From positions 186,001 through 250,000 of the forward strand of contig NW_026527078.1 of the NCBI RefSeq assembly GCF_027744825.2: a stretch of DNA of 64,000 nucleotides. Reading direction: 5' to 3'. The stretch comes from Synchiropus splendidus. Its lineage: Eukaryota; Chordata; Actinopteri; Syngnathiformes; Callionymidae. Below, one piece after another: positions 1-11,080 of the stretch. The first letter of the stretch is position 1; every line of letters starts with the position of its first letter. Under the pieces are notes generated by a model. That model was not told the origin of the DNA, did no database searches, and saw only the letters and a program-made list of their open reading frames with translations. The translations under genes and the position numbers were made by a program.

Positions 1-223
1 TTTCTAGTAGTTGCACATCAAATCTAAACTGTCTGAAGTGTTTTTCCAAAGCTATTAACACCTTTATGTTTGGCGTTCCGAAACCCACCTTATCTCAGGC
101 TGAAAAGCGTTTTTGTGCATTGTGCCATAACTTTTCAGGGAAGCTTCAGAACATGAAATTTTAACCTCCCACTATAGCAGAAAGGGTCTTTCTCGTAGTT
201 GCACATCAAATCTAAACTGTCTG

Positions 224-251
224 AAGTGTTTTTCCAAAGTTATCAACACTT
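224..251. other. Conserved dyad inside the monomer
   Basis: AAGTGTT (224-230) and AACACTT (245-251) are perfect inverted repeats separated by 14 bases. The arms are kept in most monomers of all subtypes, while the loop holds the main diagnostic sites (ccaaag/cgaaag/caaaag and ttatt/ttatc). Monomers with taacacc break the right arm. It could form a small hairpin or bind a dimeric protein, but function is not shown. Confidence 0.7.
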
Positions 252-564
252 TTATGTTTGGCATTCCGAAACCCACCTTGTCTCAGGCTGAAAAGCGTTT
301 TTACGCATTGTGCCATAACTTTTCAGGGAAGCTTCAGAACATGAAATTTTAGCCTCCCACTATAGCAGAAAGGGTCTTTCTAGTAGGTGCACATCAAATC
401 TAAGCTGTCTGAAGTGTTTTTCGAAAGTTATCAACACTTTTATGTTTGGCGTTCCGAAACCCACCTTATCTCAGGCTGAAAAGCGTTTTTGTGCATTGTG
501 CCATAACTTTTCAGGGAAGCTTCAGAACATGAAATTTTAACCTCCCACTAAAGCAGAAAGGGTC

Positions 565-752
565 TTTCTAGTAGTTGCACATCAAATCTAAACTGTCTGA
601 AGTGTTTTTCCAAAGTTATTAACACTTTTATGTTTGGCGTTCCGAAACCCACCTTATCTCAGGCTGAAAAGCGTTTTTGTGCATTGTGCCATAACTTTTC
701 AGGGAAGCTTCAGAACATGAAATTTTAACCTCCCACTATAGCAGAAAGGGTC
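565..752 (+). repeat. Example monomer, subtype A
   Basis: This is the commonest subtype. It carries gtagt, ctaaactg, ccaaag, ttattaac and tgtgc at the diagnostic sites and contains the HindIII hexamer near monomer position 151. Variants used as markers include A with cggggaag in place of cagggaag (e.g. 4876-5063) and A with taacacc in place of taacact (e.g. 5064-5251). This copy follows a monomer ending in actaaagcag rather than actatagcag. The strand is arbitrary. Confidence 0.9.
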
Positions 753-926
753 TTTCTAGTAGTTGCACATCAAATCTAAACTGTCTGAAGTGTTTTTCCA
801 AAGTTATCAACACTTCCGAAACCCACCTTATCTCAGGCTGAAAAGCGTTTTTACGCATTGAGCCATAACTTTTCAGGGAAGCTTCAGAACATGAAATTTT
901 AACCTCCCACTATAGCAGAAAGGGTC
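753..926 (+). repeat. Truncated B monomer, 174 bp
   Basis: The sequence reads caacacttccgaaaccc around 809-825, where other monomers have cacttttatgtttggcgttccg. Fourteen bases are missing, with the junction at about 815/816. The junction has a two-base tt match, which fits slippage or microhomology deletion. The matching monomers in the other two copies of the long unit (6568 and 16345) are full length, so the deletion is private to this copy. Confidence 0.97.
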
Positions 927-2055
927 TTTCTAGTAGGTGCACATCAAATCTAAGCTGTCTGAAGTGTTTTTCGAAAGTTATCAACACTTTTATGTTTGGC
1001 GTTCCGAAACCGACCTTATTTCAGGCTGAAAAGCGTTTTTGTGCATTGTGCCATAACTTTTCAGGGAAGCTTCAGAACATGAAATTTTAACCTCCCACTA
1101 TAGCAGAAAGGGTCTTTCTAGTAGTTGCACATCAAATCTAAACTGTCTGAAGTGTTTTTCCAAAGTTATTAACACTTTTATGTTTGGCGTTCCGAAACCC
1201 ACCTTATCTCAGGCTGAAAAGCGTTTTTGTGCATTGTGCCATAACTTTTCAGGGAAGCTTCAGAACATGAAATTTTAACCTCCCACTATAGCAGAAAGGG
1301 TCTTTCTAGTAGTTGCACATCAAATCTAAACTGTCTGAAGTGTTTTTCCAAAGTTATCAACACTTTTATGTTTGGCGTTCCGAAACCCACCTTATCTCAG
1401 GCTGAAAAGCGTTTTTGTGCATTGTGCCATAACTTTTCAGGGAAGCTTCAGAACATGAAATTTTAACCTCCCACTATAGCAGAAAGGGTCTTTCTAGTAG
1501 TTGCACATCAAATCTAAGCTGTCTGAAGTGTTTTTTTAAAAGTTATCAACACTTTTATGTTTGGCGTTCCGAAACCCACCTTATCTCAGGCTGAAAAGCG
1601 TTTTTGTGCATTGTGCCATAACTTTTCAGGGAAGCTTCAGAACATGAAATTTTAACCTCCCACTATAGCAGAAAGGGTCTTTCTAGTAGTTGCACATCAA
1701 ATCTAAACTGTCTGAAGTGTTTTTCCAAAGTTATTAACACTTTTATGTTTGGCGTTCCGAAACCCACCTTATCTCAGGCTGAAAAGCGTTTTTGTGCATT
1801 GTGCCATAACTTTTCAGGGAAGCTTCAGAACATGAAATTTTAACCTCCCACTATAGCAGAAAGGGTCTTTCTAGTAGTTGCACATCAAATCTAAACTGTC
1901 TGAAGTGTTTTTCCAAAGTTATTAACACTTTTATGTTTGGCGTTCCGAAACCCACCTTATCTCAGGCTGAAAAGCGTTTTTGTGCATTGTGCCATAACTT
2001 TTCAGGGAAGCTTCAGAACATGAAATTTTAACCTCCCACTATAGCAGAAAGGGTC

Positions 2056-2243
2056 TTTCTAGTAGTTGCACATCAAATCTAAACTGTCTGAAGTGTTTTT
2101 CCAAAGTTATCAACACTTTTATGTTTGGCGTTCCGAAACCCACCTTATCTCAGGCTGAAAAGCGTTTTTGTGCATTGTGCCATAACTTTTCAGGGAAGCT
2201 TCAGAACATGAAATTTTAACCTCCCACTATAGCAGAAAGGGTC
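2056..2243 (+). repeat. Example monomer, subtype F
   Basis: Subtype F is identical to A at the diagnostic sites except for ttatcaac in place of ttattaac, and it keeps tgtgc. It is intermediate between A and B. It is common in the long units at 1-10 kb and in the right-hand 8-mer (46430-49437). Confidence 0.85.
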
Positions 2244-2431
2244 TTTCTAGTAGTTGCACATCAAATCTAAACTGTCTGAAGTGTTTTTCCAAAGTTATCA
2301 ACACTTTTATGTTTGGCGTTCCGAAACCCACCTTATCTCAGGCTGAAAAGCGTTTTTGTGCATTGTGCCATAACTTTTCAGGGAAGCTTCAGAACATGAA
2401 ATTTTAACCTCCCACTATAGCAGAAAGGGTC

Positions 2432-2619
2432 TTTCTAGTAGTTGCACATCAAATCTAAGCTGTCTGAAGTGTTTTTCAAAAGTTATCAACACTTTTATGT
2501 TTGGCGTTCCGAAACCCACCTTATCTCAGGCTGAAAAGCGTTTTTGTGCATTGTGCCATAACTTTTCAGGGAAGCTTCAGAACATGAAATTTTAACCTCC
2601 CACTATAGCAAAAAGGGTC
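2432..2619 (+). repeat. Example monomer, subtype D (caaaag)
   Basis: Subtype D combines gtagt, ctaagctg, tttttcaaaag, ttatcaac and tgtgc. Some D copies add private marks: a lengthened T run (1491, 7320, 17097), cccaccatatc (4688, 10141, 12397, 21610, 24430), gtgtatttc (26498, 28754) or caggaaagc (17850 and many right of 46 kb). These marks are useful for tracing duplicated blocks. Confidence 0.88.
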
Positions 2620-3183
2620 TTTCTAGTAGTTGCACATCAAATCTAAACTGTCTGAAGTGTTTTTCCAAAGTTATCAACACTTTTATGTTTGGCGTTCCGA
2701 AACCCACCTTATCTCAGGCTGAAAAGCGTTTTTACGCATTGTGCCATAACTTTTCAGGGAAGCTTCAGAACATGAAATTTTAACCTCCCACTATAGCAGA
2801 AAGGGTGTTTCTAGTAGTTGCACATCAAATCTAAACTGTCTGAAGTGTTTTTCCAAAGTTATCAACACTTTTATGTTTGGCGTTCCGAAACCCACCTTAT
2901 CTCAGGCTGAAAAGCGTTTTTGTGCATTGTGCCATAACTTTTCAGGGAAGCTTCAGAACATGAAATTTTAACCTCCCACTATAGCAGAAAGGGTCTTTCT
3001 AGTAGTTGCACATCAAATCTAAGCTGTCTGAAGTGTTTTTCCAAAGTTATCAACACTTTTATGTTTGGCGTTCCGAAACCCACCTTATCTCAGGCTGAAA
3101 AGCGTTTTTGTGCATTGTGCCATAACTTTTCAGGGAAGCTTCAGAACATGAAATTTTAACCTCCCACTATAGCAGAAAGGGTC

Positions 3184-3371
3184 TTTCTAGTAGTTGCACA
3201 TCAAATCTAAACTGTCTGAAGTGTTTTTCCAAAGTTATCAACACTTTTATGTTTGGCGTTCCGAAACCCACCTTATCTCAGGCTGAAAAGCGTTTTTACG
3301 CATTGTGCCATAACTTTTCAGGGAAGCTTCAGAACATGAAATTTTAACCTCCCACTATAGCAGAAAGGGTC
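3184..3371 (+). repeat. Example monomer, subtype B (tacgc)
   Basis: Subtype B has gtagt, ctaaactg, ccaaag, ttatcaac and tacgc. The two adjacent differences tgtgc/tacgc travel together in every copy I looked at, so they mark a lineage rather than independent mutations. The change adds a CpG. B monomers usually stand immediately before a C or C' monomer. Confidence 0.9.
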
Positions 3372-3559
3372 TTTCTAGTAGGTGCACATCAAATCTAAGC
3401 TGTCTGAAGTGTTTTTCGAAAGTTATCAACACTTTTATGTTTGGCGTTCCGAAACCCACCTTATCTCAGGCTGAAAAGCGTTTTTGTGCATTGTGCCATA
3501 ACTTTTCAGGGAAGCTTCAGAACATGAAATTTTAACCTCCCACTATAGCAGAAAGGGTC
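3372..3559 (+). repeat. Example monomer, subtype C (gtagg, cgaaag)
   Basis: Subtype C carries gtagg, ctaagctg, cgaaag, ttatcaac and tgtgc. The cgaaag change creates the 8-base palindrome TTTCGAAA. Subtype C' differs by ctaagctctc (e.g. 4124-4311). From the left edge to about 45.3 kb, every C or C' with gtagg follows a tacgc monomer, so B-C behaves as an old dimer. Confidence 0.88.
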
Positions 3560-4499
3560 TTTCTAGTAGTTGCACATCAAATCTAAACTGTCTGAAGTGT
3601 TTTTCCAAAGTTATCAACACTTTTATGTTTGGCGTTCCGAAACCCACCTTATCTCAGGCTGAAAAGCGTTTTTACGCATTGTGCCATAACTTTTCAGGGA
3701 AGCTTCAGAACATGAAATTTTAACCTCCCACTATAGCAGAAAGGGTCTTTCTAGTAGGTGCACATCAAATCTAAGCTGTCTGAAGTGTTTTTCGAAAGTT
3801 ATCAACACTTTTATGTTTGGCGTTCCGAAACCCACCTTATCTCAGGCTGAAAAGCGTTTTTGTGCATTGTGCCATAACTTTTCAGGGAAGCTTCAGAACA
3901 TGAAATTTTAACCTCCCACTATAGCAGAAAGGGTCTTTCTAGTAGTTGCACATCAAATCTAAACTGTCTGAAGTGTTTTTCCAAAGTTATCAACACTTTT
4001 ATGTTTGGCGTTCCGAAACCCACCTTATCTCAGGCTGAAAAGCGTTTTTACGCATTGTGCCATAACTTTTCAGGGAAGCTTCAGAACATGAAATTTTAAC
4101 CTCCCACTATAGCAGAAAGGGTCTTTCTAGTAGGTGCACATCAAATCTAAGCTCTCTGAAGTGTTTTTCGAAAGTTATCAACACTTTTATGTTTGGCGTT
4201 CCGAAACCCACCTTATCTCAGGCTGAAAGGCGTTTTTGTGCATTGTGCCATAACTTTTCAGGGAAGCTTCAGAACATGAAATTTTAACCTCCCACTATAG
4301 CAGAAAGGGTCTTTCTAGTAGTTGCACATCAAATCTAAACTGTCTGAAGTGTTTTTCCAAAGTTATTAACACTTTTATGTTTGGCGTTCCGAAACCCACC
4401 TTATCTCAGGCTGAAAAGCGTTTTTGTGCATTGTGCCATAACTTTTCAGGGAAGCTTCAGAACATGAAATTTTAACCTCCCACTATAGCAGAAAGGGTC

Positions 4500-4687
4500 T
4501 TTCTAGTAGTTGCACATCAAATCTAAACTGTCTGAAGTGTTTTTCGAAAGTTATCAACACTTTTATGTTTGGCGTTCCGAAACCCACCTTATCTCAGGCT
4601 GAAAAGCGTTTTTGTGCATTGTGCCATAACTTTTCAGGGAAGCTTCAGAACATGAAATTTTAACCTCCCACTATAGCAGAAAGGGTC
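4500..4687 (+). repeat. Example monomer, subtype E (ctaaactg with cgaaag)
   Basis: This monomer has the gtagt and ctaaactg of A but the cgaaag and ttatcaac of C, with tgtgc. It looks like a recombinant of the two lineages. It recurs at a fixed place, between an A and a D monomer, as in 5252, 9953, 12209, 15217, 19354 and 21422, although 5252 lacks the A before it and 19354 lacks the D after it. Confidence 0.85.
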
Positions 4688-5251
4688 TTTCTAGTAGTTG
4701 CACATCAAATCTAAGCTGTCTGAAGTGTTTTTCAAAAGTTATCAACACTTTTATGTTTGGCGTTCCGAAACCCACCATATCTCAGGCTGAAAAGCGTTTT
4801 TGTGCATTGTGCCATAACTTTTCAGGGAAGCTTCAGAACATGAAATTTTAACCTCCCACTATAGCAGAAAGGGTCTTTCTAGTAGTTGCACATCAAATCT
4901 AAACTGTCTGAAGTGTTTTTCCAAAGTTATTAACACTTTTATGTTTGGCGTTCCGAAACCCACCTTATCTCAGGCTGAAAAGCGTTTTTGTGCATTGTGC
5001 CATAACTTTTCGGGGAAGCTTCAGAACATGAAATTTTAACCTCCCACTATAGCAGAAAGGGTCTTTCTAGTAGTTGCACATCAAATCTAAACTGTCTGAA
5101 GTGTTTTTCCAAAGTTATTAACACCTTTATGTTTGGCGTTCCGAAACCCACCTTATCTCAGACTGAAAAGCGTTTTTGTGCATTGTGCCATAACTTTTCA
5201 GGGAAGCTTCAGAACATGAAATTTTAACCTCCCACTATAGCAGAAAGGGTC

Positions 5252-5815
5252 TTTCTAGTAGTTGCACATCAAATCTAAACTGTCTGAAGTGTTTTTCGAA
5301 AGTTATCAACACTTTTATGTTTGGCGTTCCGAAACCCACCTTATCTCAGGCTGAAAAGCGTTTTTGTGCATTGTGCCATAACTTTTCAGGGAAGCTTCAG
5401 AACATGAAATTTTAACCTCCCACTATAGCAGAAAGGGTCTTTCTAGTAGTTGCACATCAAATCTAAGCTGTCTGAAGTGTTTTTCAAAAGTTATCAACAC
5501 TTTTATGTTTGGCGTTCCGAAACCCACCTTATCTCAGGCTGAAAAGCGTTTTTGTGCATTGTGCCATAACTTTTCAGGGAAGCTTCAGAACATGAAATTT
5601 TAACCTCCCACTATAGCAGAAAGGGTCTTTCTAGTAGTTGCATATCAAATCTAAACTGTCTGAAGTGTTTTTCCAAAGTTATTAACACTTTTATGTTTGG
5701 CGTTCCGAAACCCACCTTATCTCAGGCTGAAAAGCGTTTTTGTGCATTGTGCCATAACTTTTCGGGGAAGCTTCAGAACATGAAATTTTAACCTCCCACT
5801 ATAGCAGAAAGGGTC
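5252..5815 (+). repeat. Three-monomer E-D-A spacer between the long HOR copies
   Basis: Three monomers (E at 5252, D at 5440, A at 5628) complete the 31-monomer spacing. The last has gcatatc and cggggaag, marks found again together at 15593-15780, just before the third occurrence of tctcgtag. These three therefore belong to the long unit. After copy 2, at 10705, they are replaced by two A monomers. Confidence 0.85.
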
Positions 5816-8800
5816 TTTCTAGTAGTTGCACATCAAATCTAAACTGTCTGAAGTGTTTTTCCAAAGCTATTAACACCTTTATGTTTGGCGTTCCGAAACC
5901 CACCTTATCTCAGGCTGAAAAGCGTTTTTGTGCATTGTGCCATAACTTTTCAGGGAAGCTTCAGAACATGAAATTTTAACCTCCCACTATAGCAGAAAGG
6001 GTCTTTCTCGTAGTTGCACATCAAATCTAAACTGTCTGAAGTGTTTTTCCAAAGTTATCAACACTTTTATGTTTGGCATTCCGAAACCCACCTTGTCTCA
6101 GGCTGAAAAGCGTTTTTACGCATTGTGCCATAACTTTTCAGGGAAGCTTCAGAACATGAAATTTTAGCCTCCCACTATAGCAGAAAGGGTCTTTCTAGTA
6201 GGTGCACATCAAATCTAAGCTGTCTGAAGTGTTTTTCGAAAGTTATCAACACTTTTATGTTTGGCGTTCCGAAACCCACCTTATCTCAGGCTGAAAAGCG
6301 TTTTTGTGCATTGTGCCATAACTTTTCAGGGAAGCTTCAGAACATGAAATTTTAACCTCCCACTAAAGCAGAAAGGGTCTTTCTAGTAGTTGCACATCAA
6401 ATCTAAACTGTCTGAAGTGTTTTTCCAAAGTTATTAACACTTTTATGTTTGGCGTTCCGAAACCCACCTTATCTCAGGCTGAAAAGCGTTTTTGTGCATT
6501 GTGCCATAACTTTTCAGGGAAGCTTCAGAACATGAAATTTTAACCTCCCACTATAGCAGAAAGGGTCTTTCTAGTAGTTGCACATCAAATCTAAACTGTC
6601 TGAAGTGTTTTTCCAAAGTTATCAACACTTTTATGTTTGGCGTTCCGAAACCCACCTTATCTCAGGCTGAAAAGCGTTTTTACGCATTGAGCCATAACTT
6701 TTCAGGGAAGCTTCAGAACATGAAATTTTAACCTCCCACTATAGCAGAAAGGGTCTTTCTAGTAGGTGCACATCAAATCTAAGCTGTCTGAAGTGTTTTT
6801 CGAAAGTTATCAACACTTTTATGTTTGGCGTTCCGAAACCGACCTTATTTCAGGCTGAAAAGCGTTTTTGTGCATTGTGCCATAACTTTTCAGGGAAGCT
6901 TCAGAACATGAAATTTTAACCTCCCACTATAGCAGAAAGGGTCTTTCTAGTAGTTGCACATCAAATCTAAACTGTCTGAAGTGTTTTTCCAAAGTTATTA
7001 ACACTTTTATGTTTGGCGTTCCGAAACCCACCTTATCTCAGGCTGAAAAGCGTTTTTGTGCATTGTGCCATAACTTTTCAGGGAAGCTTCAGAACATGAA
7101 ATTTTAACCTCCCACTATAGCAGAAAGGGTCTTTCTAGTAGTTGCACATCAAATCTAAACTGTCTGAAGTGTTTTTCCAAAGTTATCAACACTTTTATGT
7201 TTGGCGTTCCGAAACCCACCTTATCTCAGGCTGAAAAGCGTTTTTGTGCATTGTGCCATAACTTTTCAGGGAAGCTTCAGAACATGAAATTTTAACCTCC
7301 CACTATAGCAGAAAGGGTCTTTCTAGTAGTTGCACATCAAATCTAAGCTGTCTGAAGTGTTTTTTTAAAAGTTATCAACACTTTTATGTTTGGCGTTCCG
7401 AAACCCACCTTATCTCAGGCTGAAAAGCGTTTTTGTGCATTGTGCCATAACTTTTCAGGGAAGCTTCAGAACATGAAATTTTAACCTCCCACTATAGCAG
7501 AAAGGGTCTTTCTAGTAGTTGCACATCAAATCTAAACTGTCTGAAGTGTTTTTCCAAAGTTATTAACACTTTTATGTTTGGCGTTCCGAAACCCACCTTA
7601 TCTCAGGCTGAAAAGCGTTTTTGTGCATTGTGCCATAACTTTTCAGGGAAGCTTCAGAACATGAAATTTTAACCTCCCACTATAGCAGAAAGGGTCTTTC
7701 TAGTAGTTGCACATCAAATCTAAACTGTCTGAAGTGTTTTTCCAAAGTTATTAACACTTTTATGTTTGGCGTTCCGAAACCCACCTTATCTCAGGCTGAA
7801 AAGCGTTTTTGTGCATTGTGCCATAACTTTTCAGGGAAGCTTCAGAACATGAAATTTTAACCTCCCACTATAGCAGAAAGGGTCTTTCTAGTAGTTGCAC
7901 ATCAAATCTAAACTGTCTGAAGTGTTTTTCCAAAGTTATCAACACTTTTATGTTTGGCGTTCCGAAACCCACCTTATCTCAGGCTGAAAAGCGTTTTTGT
8001 GCATTGTGCCATAACTTTTCAGGGAAGCTTCAGAACATGAAATTTTAACCTCCCACTATAGCAGAAAGGGTCTTTCTAGTAGTTGCACATCAAATCTAAA
8101 CTGTCTGAAGTGTTTTTCCAAAGTTATCAACACTTTTATGTTTGGCGTTCCGAAACCCACCTTATCTCAGGCTGAAAAGCGTTTTTGTGCATTGTGCCAT
8201 AACTTTTCAGGGAAGCTTCAGAACATGAAATTTTAACCTCCCACTATAGCAGAAAGGGTCTTTCTAGTAGTTGCACATCAAATCTAAGCTGTCTGAAGTG
8301 TTTTTCAAAAGTTATCAACACTTTTATGTTTGGCGTTCCGAAACCCACCTTATCTCAGGCTGAAAAGCGTTTTTGTGCATTGTGCCATAACTTTTCAGGG
8401 AAGCTTCAGAACATGAAATTTTAACCTCCCACTATAGCAAAAAGGGTCTTTCTAGTAGTTGCACATCAAATCTAAACTGTCTGAAGTGTTTTTCCAAAGT
8501 TATCAACACTTTTATGTTTGGCGTTCCGAAACCCACCTTATCTCAGGCTGAAAAGCGTTTTTACGCATTGTGCCATAACTTTTCAGGGAAGCTTCAGAAC
8601 ATGAAATTTTAACCTCCCACTATAGCAGAAAGGGTCTTTCTAGTAGTTGCACATCAAATCTAAACTGTCTGAAGTGTTTTTCCAAAGTTATCAACACTTT
8701 TATGTTTGGCGTTCCGAAACCCACCTTATCTCAGGCTGAAAAGCGTTTTTGTGCATTGTGCCATAACTTTTCAGGGAAGCTTCAGAACATGAAATTTTAA

Positions 8801-10704
8801 CCTCCCACTATAGCAGAAAGGGTCTTTCTAGTAGTTGCACATCAAATCTAAGCTGTCTGAAGTGTTTTTCCAAAGTTATCAACACTTTTATGTTTGGCGT
8901 TCCGAAACCCACCTTATCTCAGGCTGAAAAGCGTTTTTGTGCATTGTGCCATAACTTTTCAGGGAAGCTTCAGAACATGAAATTTTAACCTCCCACTATA
9001 GCAGAAAGGGTCTTTCTAGTAGTTGCACATCAAATCTAAACTGTCTGAAGTGTTTTTCCAAAGTTATCAACACTTTTATGTTTGGCGTTCCGAAACCCAC
9101 CTTATCTCAGGCTGAAAAGCGTTTTTACGCATTGTGCCATAACTTTTCAGGGAAGCTTCAGAACATGAAATTTTAACCTCCCACTATAGCAGAAAGGGTC
9201 TTTCTAGTAGGTGCACATCAAATCTAAGCTGTCTGAAGTGTTTTTCGAAAGTTATCAACACTTTTATGTTTGGCGTTCCGAAACCCACCTTATCTCAGGC
9301 TGAAAAGCGTTTTTGTGCATTGTGCCATAACTTTTCAGGGAAGCTTCAGAACATGAAATTTTAACCTCCCACTATAGCAGAAAGGGTCTTTCTAGTAGTT
9401 GCACATCAAATCTAAACTGTCTGAAGTGTTTTTCCAAAGTTATCAACACTTTTATGTTTGGCGTTCCGAAACCCACCTTATCTCAGGCTGAAAAGCGTTT
9501 TTACGCATTGTGCCATAACTTTTCAGGGAAGCTTCAGAACATGAAATTTTAACCTCCCACTATAGCAGAAAGGGTCTTTCTAGTAGGTGCACATCAAATC
9601 TAAGCTCTCTGAAGTGTTTTTCGAAAGTTATCAACACTTTTATGTTTGGCGTTCCGAAACCCACCTTATCTCAGGCTGAAAGGCGTTTTTGTGCATTGTG
9701 CCATAACTTTTCAGGGAAGCTTCAGAACATGAAATTTTAACCTCCCACTATAGCAGAAAGGGTCTTTCTAGTAGTTGCACATCAAATCTAAACTGTCTGA
9801 AGTGTTTTTCCAAAGTTATTAACACTTTTATGTTTGGCGTTCCGAAACCCACCTTATCTCAGCCTGAAAAGCGTTTTTGTGCATTGTGCCATAACTTTTC
9901 AGGGAAGCTTCAGAACATGAAATTTTAACCTCCCACTATAGCAGAAAGGGTCTTTCTAGTAGTTGCACATCAAATCTAAACTGTCTGAAGTGTTTTTCGA
10001 AAGTTATCAACACTTTTATGTTTGGCGTTCCGAAACCCACCTTATCTCAGGCTGAAAAGCGTTTTTGTGCATTGTGCCATAACTTTTCAGGGAAGCTTCA
10101 GAACATGAAATTTTAACCTCCCACTATAGCAGAAAGGGTCTTTCTAGTAGTTGCACATCAAATCTAAGCTGTCTGAAGTGTTTTTCAAAAGTTATCAACA
10201 CTTTTATGTTTGGCGTTCCGAAACCCACCATATCTCAGGCTGAAAAGCGTTTTTGTGCATTGTGCCATAACTTTTCAGGGAAGCTTCAGAACATGAAATT
10301 TTAACCTCCCACTATAGCAGAAAGGGTCTTTCTAGTAGTTGCACATCAAATCTAAACTGTCTGAAGTGTTTTTCCAAAGTTATTAACACTTTTATGTTTG
10401 GCGTTCCGAAACCCACCTTATCTCAGGCTGAAAAGCGTTTTTGTGCATTGTGCCATAACTTTTCGGGGAAGCTTCAGAACATGAAATTTTAACCTCCCAC
10501 TATAGCAGAAAGGGTCTTTCTAGTAGTTGCACATCAAATCTAAACTGTCTGAAGTGTTTTTCCAAAGTTATTAACACCTTTATGTTTGGCGTTCCGAAAC
10601 CCACCTTATCTCAGACTGAAAAGCGTTTTTGTGCATTGTGCCATAACTTTTCAGGGAAGCTTCAGAACATGAAATTTTAACCTCCCACTATAGCAGAAAG
10701 GGTC
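5816..10704 (+). repeat. Long HOR, copy 2 (26 monomers)
   Basis: This block repeats the marker order of 1-5251: gctattaacacc, tctcgtag at 6004, actaaagcag, cattgagcc, accgaccttatttc, the T-run monomer at 7320, atagcaaaaaggg, ctgaaaggcg, ccaccatatc, cggggaag and cagactgaaaag. It lacks one B-C dimer that copy 1 has near 3.4-4.1 kb: the offset falls from 5829 to 5453 bp, exactly 376 bp. It carries the full 188-bp version of the monomer truncated in copy 1. Confidence 0.93.
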
Positions 10705-11080
10705 TTTCTAGTAGTTGCACATCAAATCTAAACTGTCTGAAGTGTTTTTCCAAAGTTATTAACACTTTTATGTTTGGCGTTCCGAAACCCACCTTATCTC
10801 AGGCTGAAAAGCGTTTTTGTGCATTGTGCCATAACTTTTCAGGGAAGCTTCAGAACATGAAATTTTAACCTCCCACTATAGCAGAAAGGGTCTTTCTAGT
10901 AGTTGCACATCAAATCTAAACTGTCTGAAGTGTTTTTCCAAAGTTATTAACACTTTTATGTTTGGCGTTCCGAAACCCACCTTATCTCAGGCTGAAAAGC
11001 GTTTTTGTGCATTGTGCCATAACTTTTCAGGGAAGCTTCAGAACATGAAATTTTAACCTCCCACTATAGCAGAAAGGGTC
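10705..11080 (+). repeat. Two A monomers at a HOR junction
   Basis: Two ordinary A monomers (10705, 10893) replace the E-D-A that follows copy 1 of the long unit. They lead into the 15-mer-related block, in which A-A-B is the usual order. This marks a switch between two unit types. Confidence 0.8.

Larger units (their letters stand above)
1..5251 (+). repeat. Long HOR, copy 1 (28 matched monomers)
   Basis: The block starts with gctattaacacc (about 51), then tctcgtag (189), ttttagcctccc, actaaagcag, cattgagcc, accgaccttatttc and a lengthened T run (1491-1679). All of these recur in the same order at 5816 onward. The offset is 5815 bp before the private 14-bp deletion and 5829 bp (31 x 188 + 1) after it. 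A match to cagactgaaaag near 5160 (10613 in copy 2) marks the right end. The left end is cut by the window. Confidence 0.93.

Noticed and set aside
241..249. DnaA-box-like ttatcaaca
   Set aside because: It is one base off the bacterial TTATCCACA motif, but it sits in a eukaryotic-type satellite and recurs only because the monomer recurs. There is no origin context.
409..424. CENP-B box on the minus strand of cgaaag monomers
   Set aside because: The reverse complement ttcgaaaaacacttc fits the TTCG, the A and one C of the known box (TTCGnnnnAnnCGGG) but lacks the final GGG. The required core is incomplete in the forms I examined.
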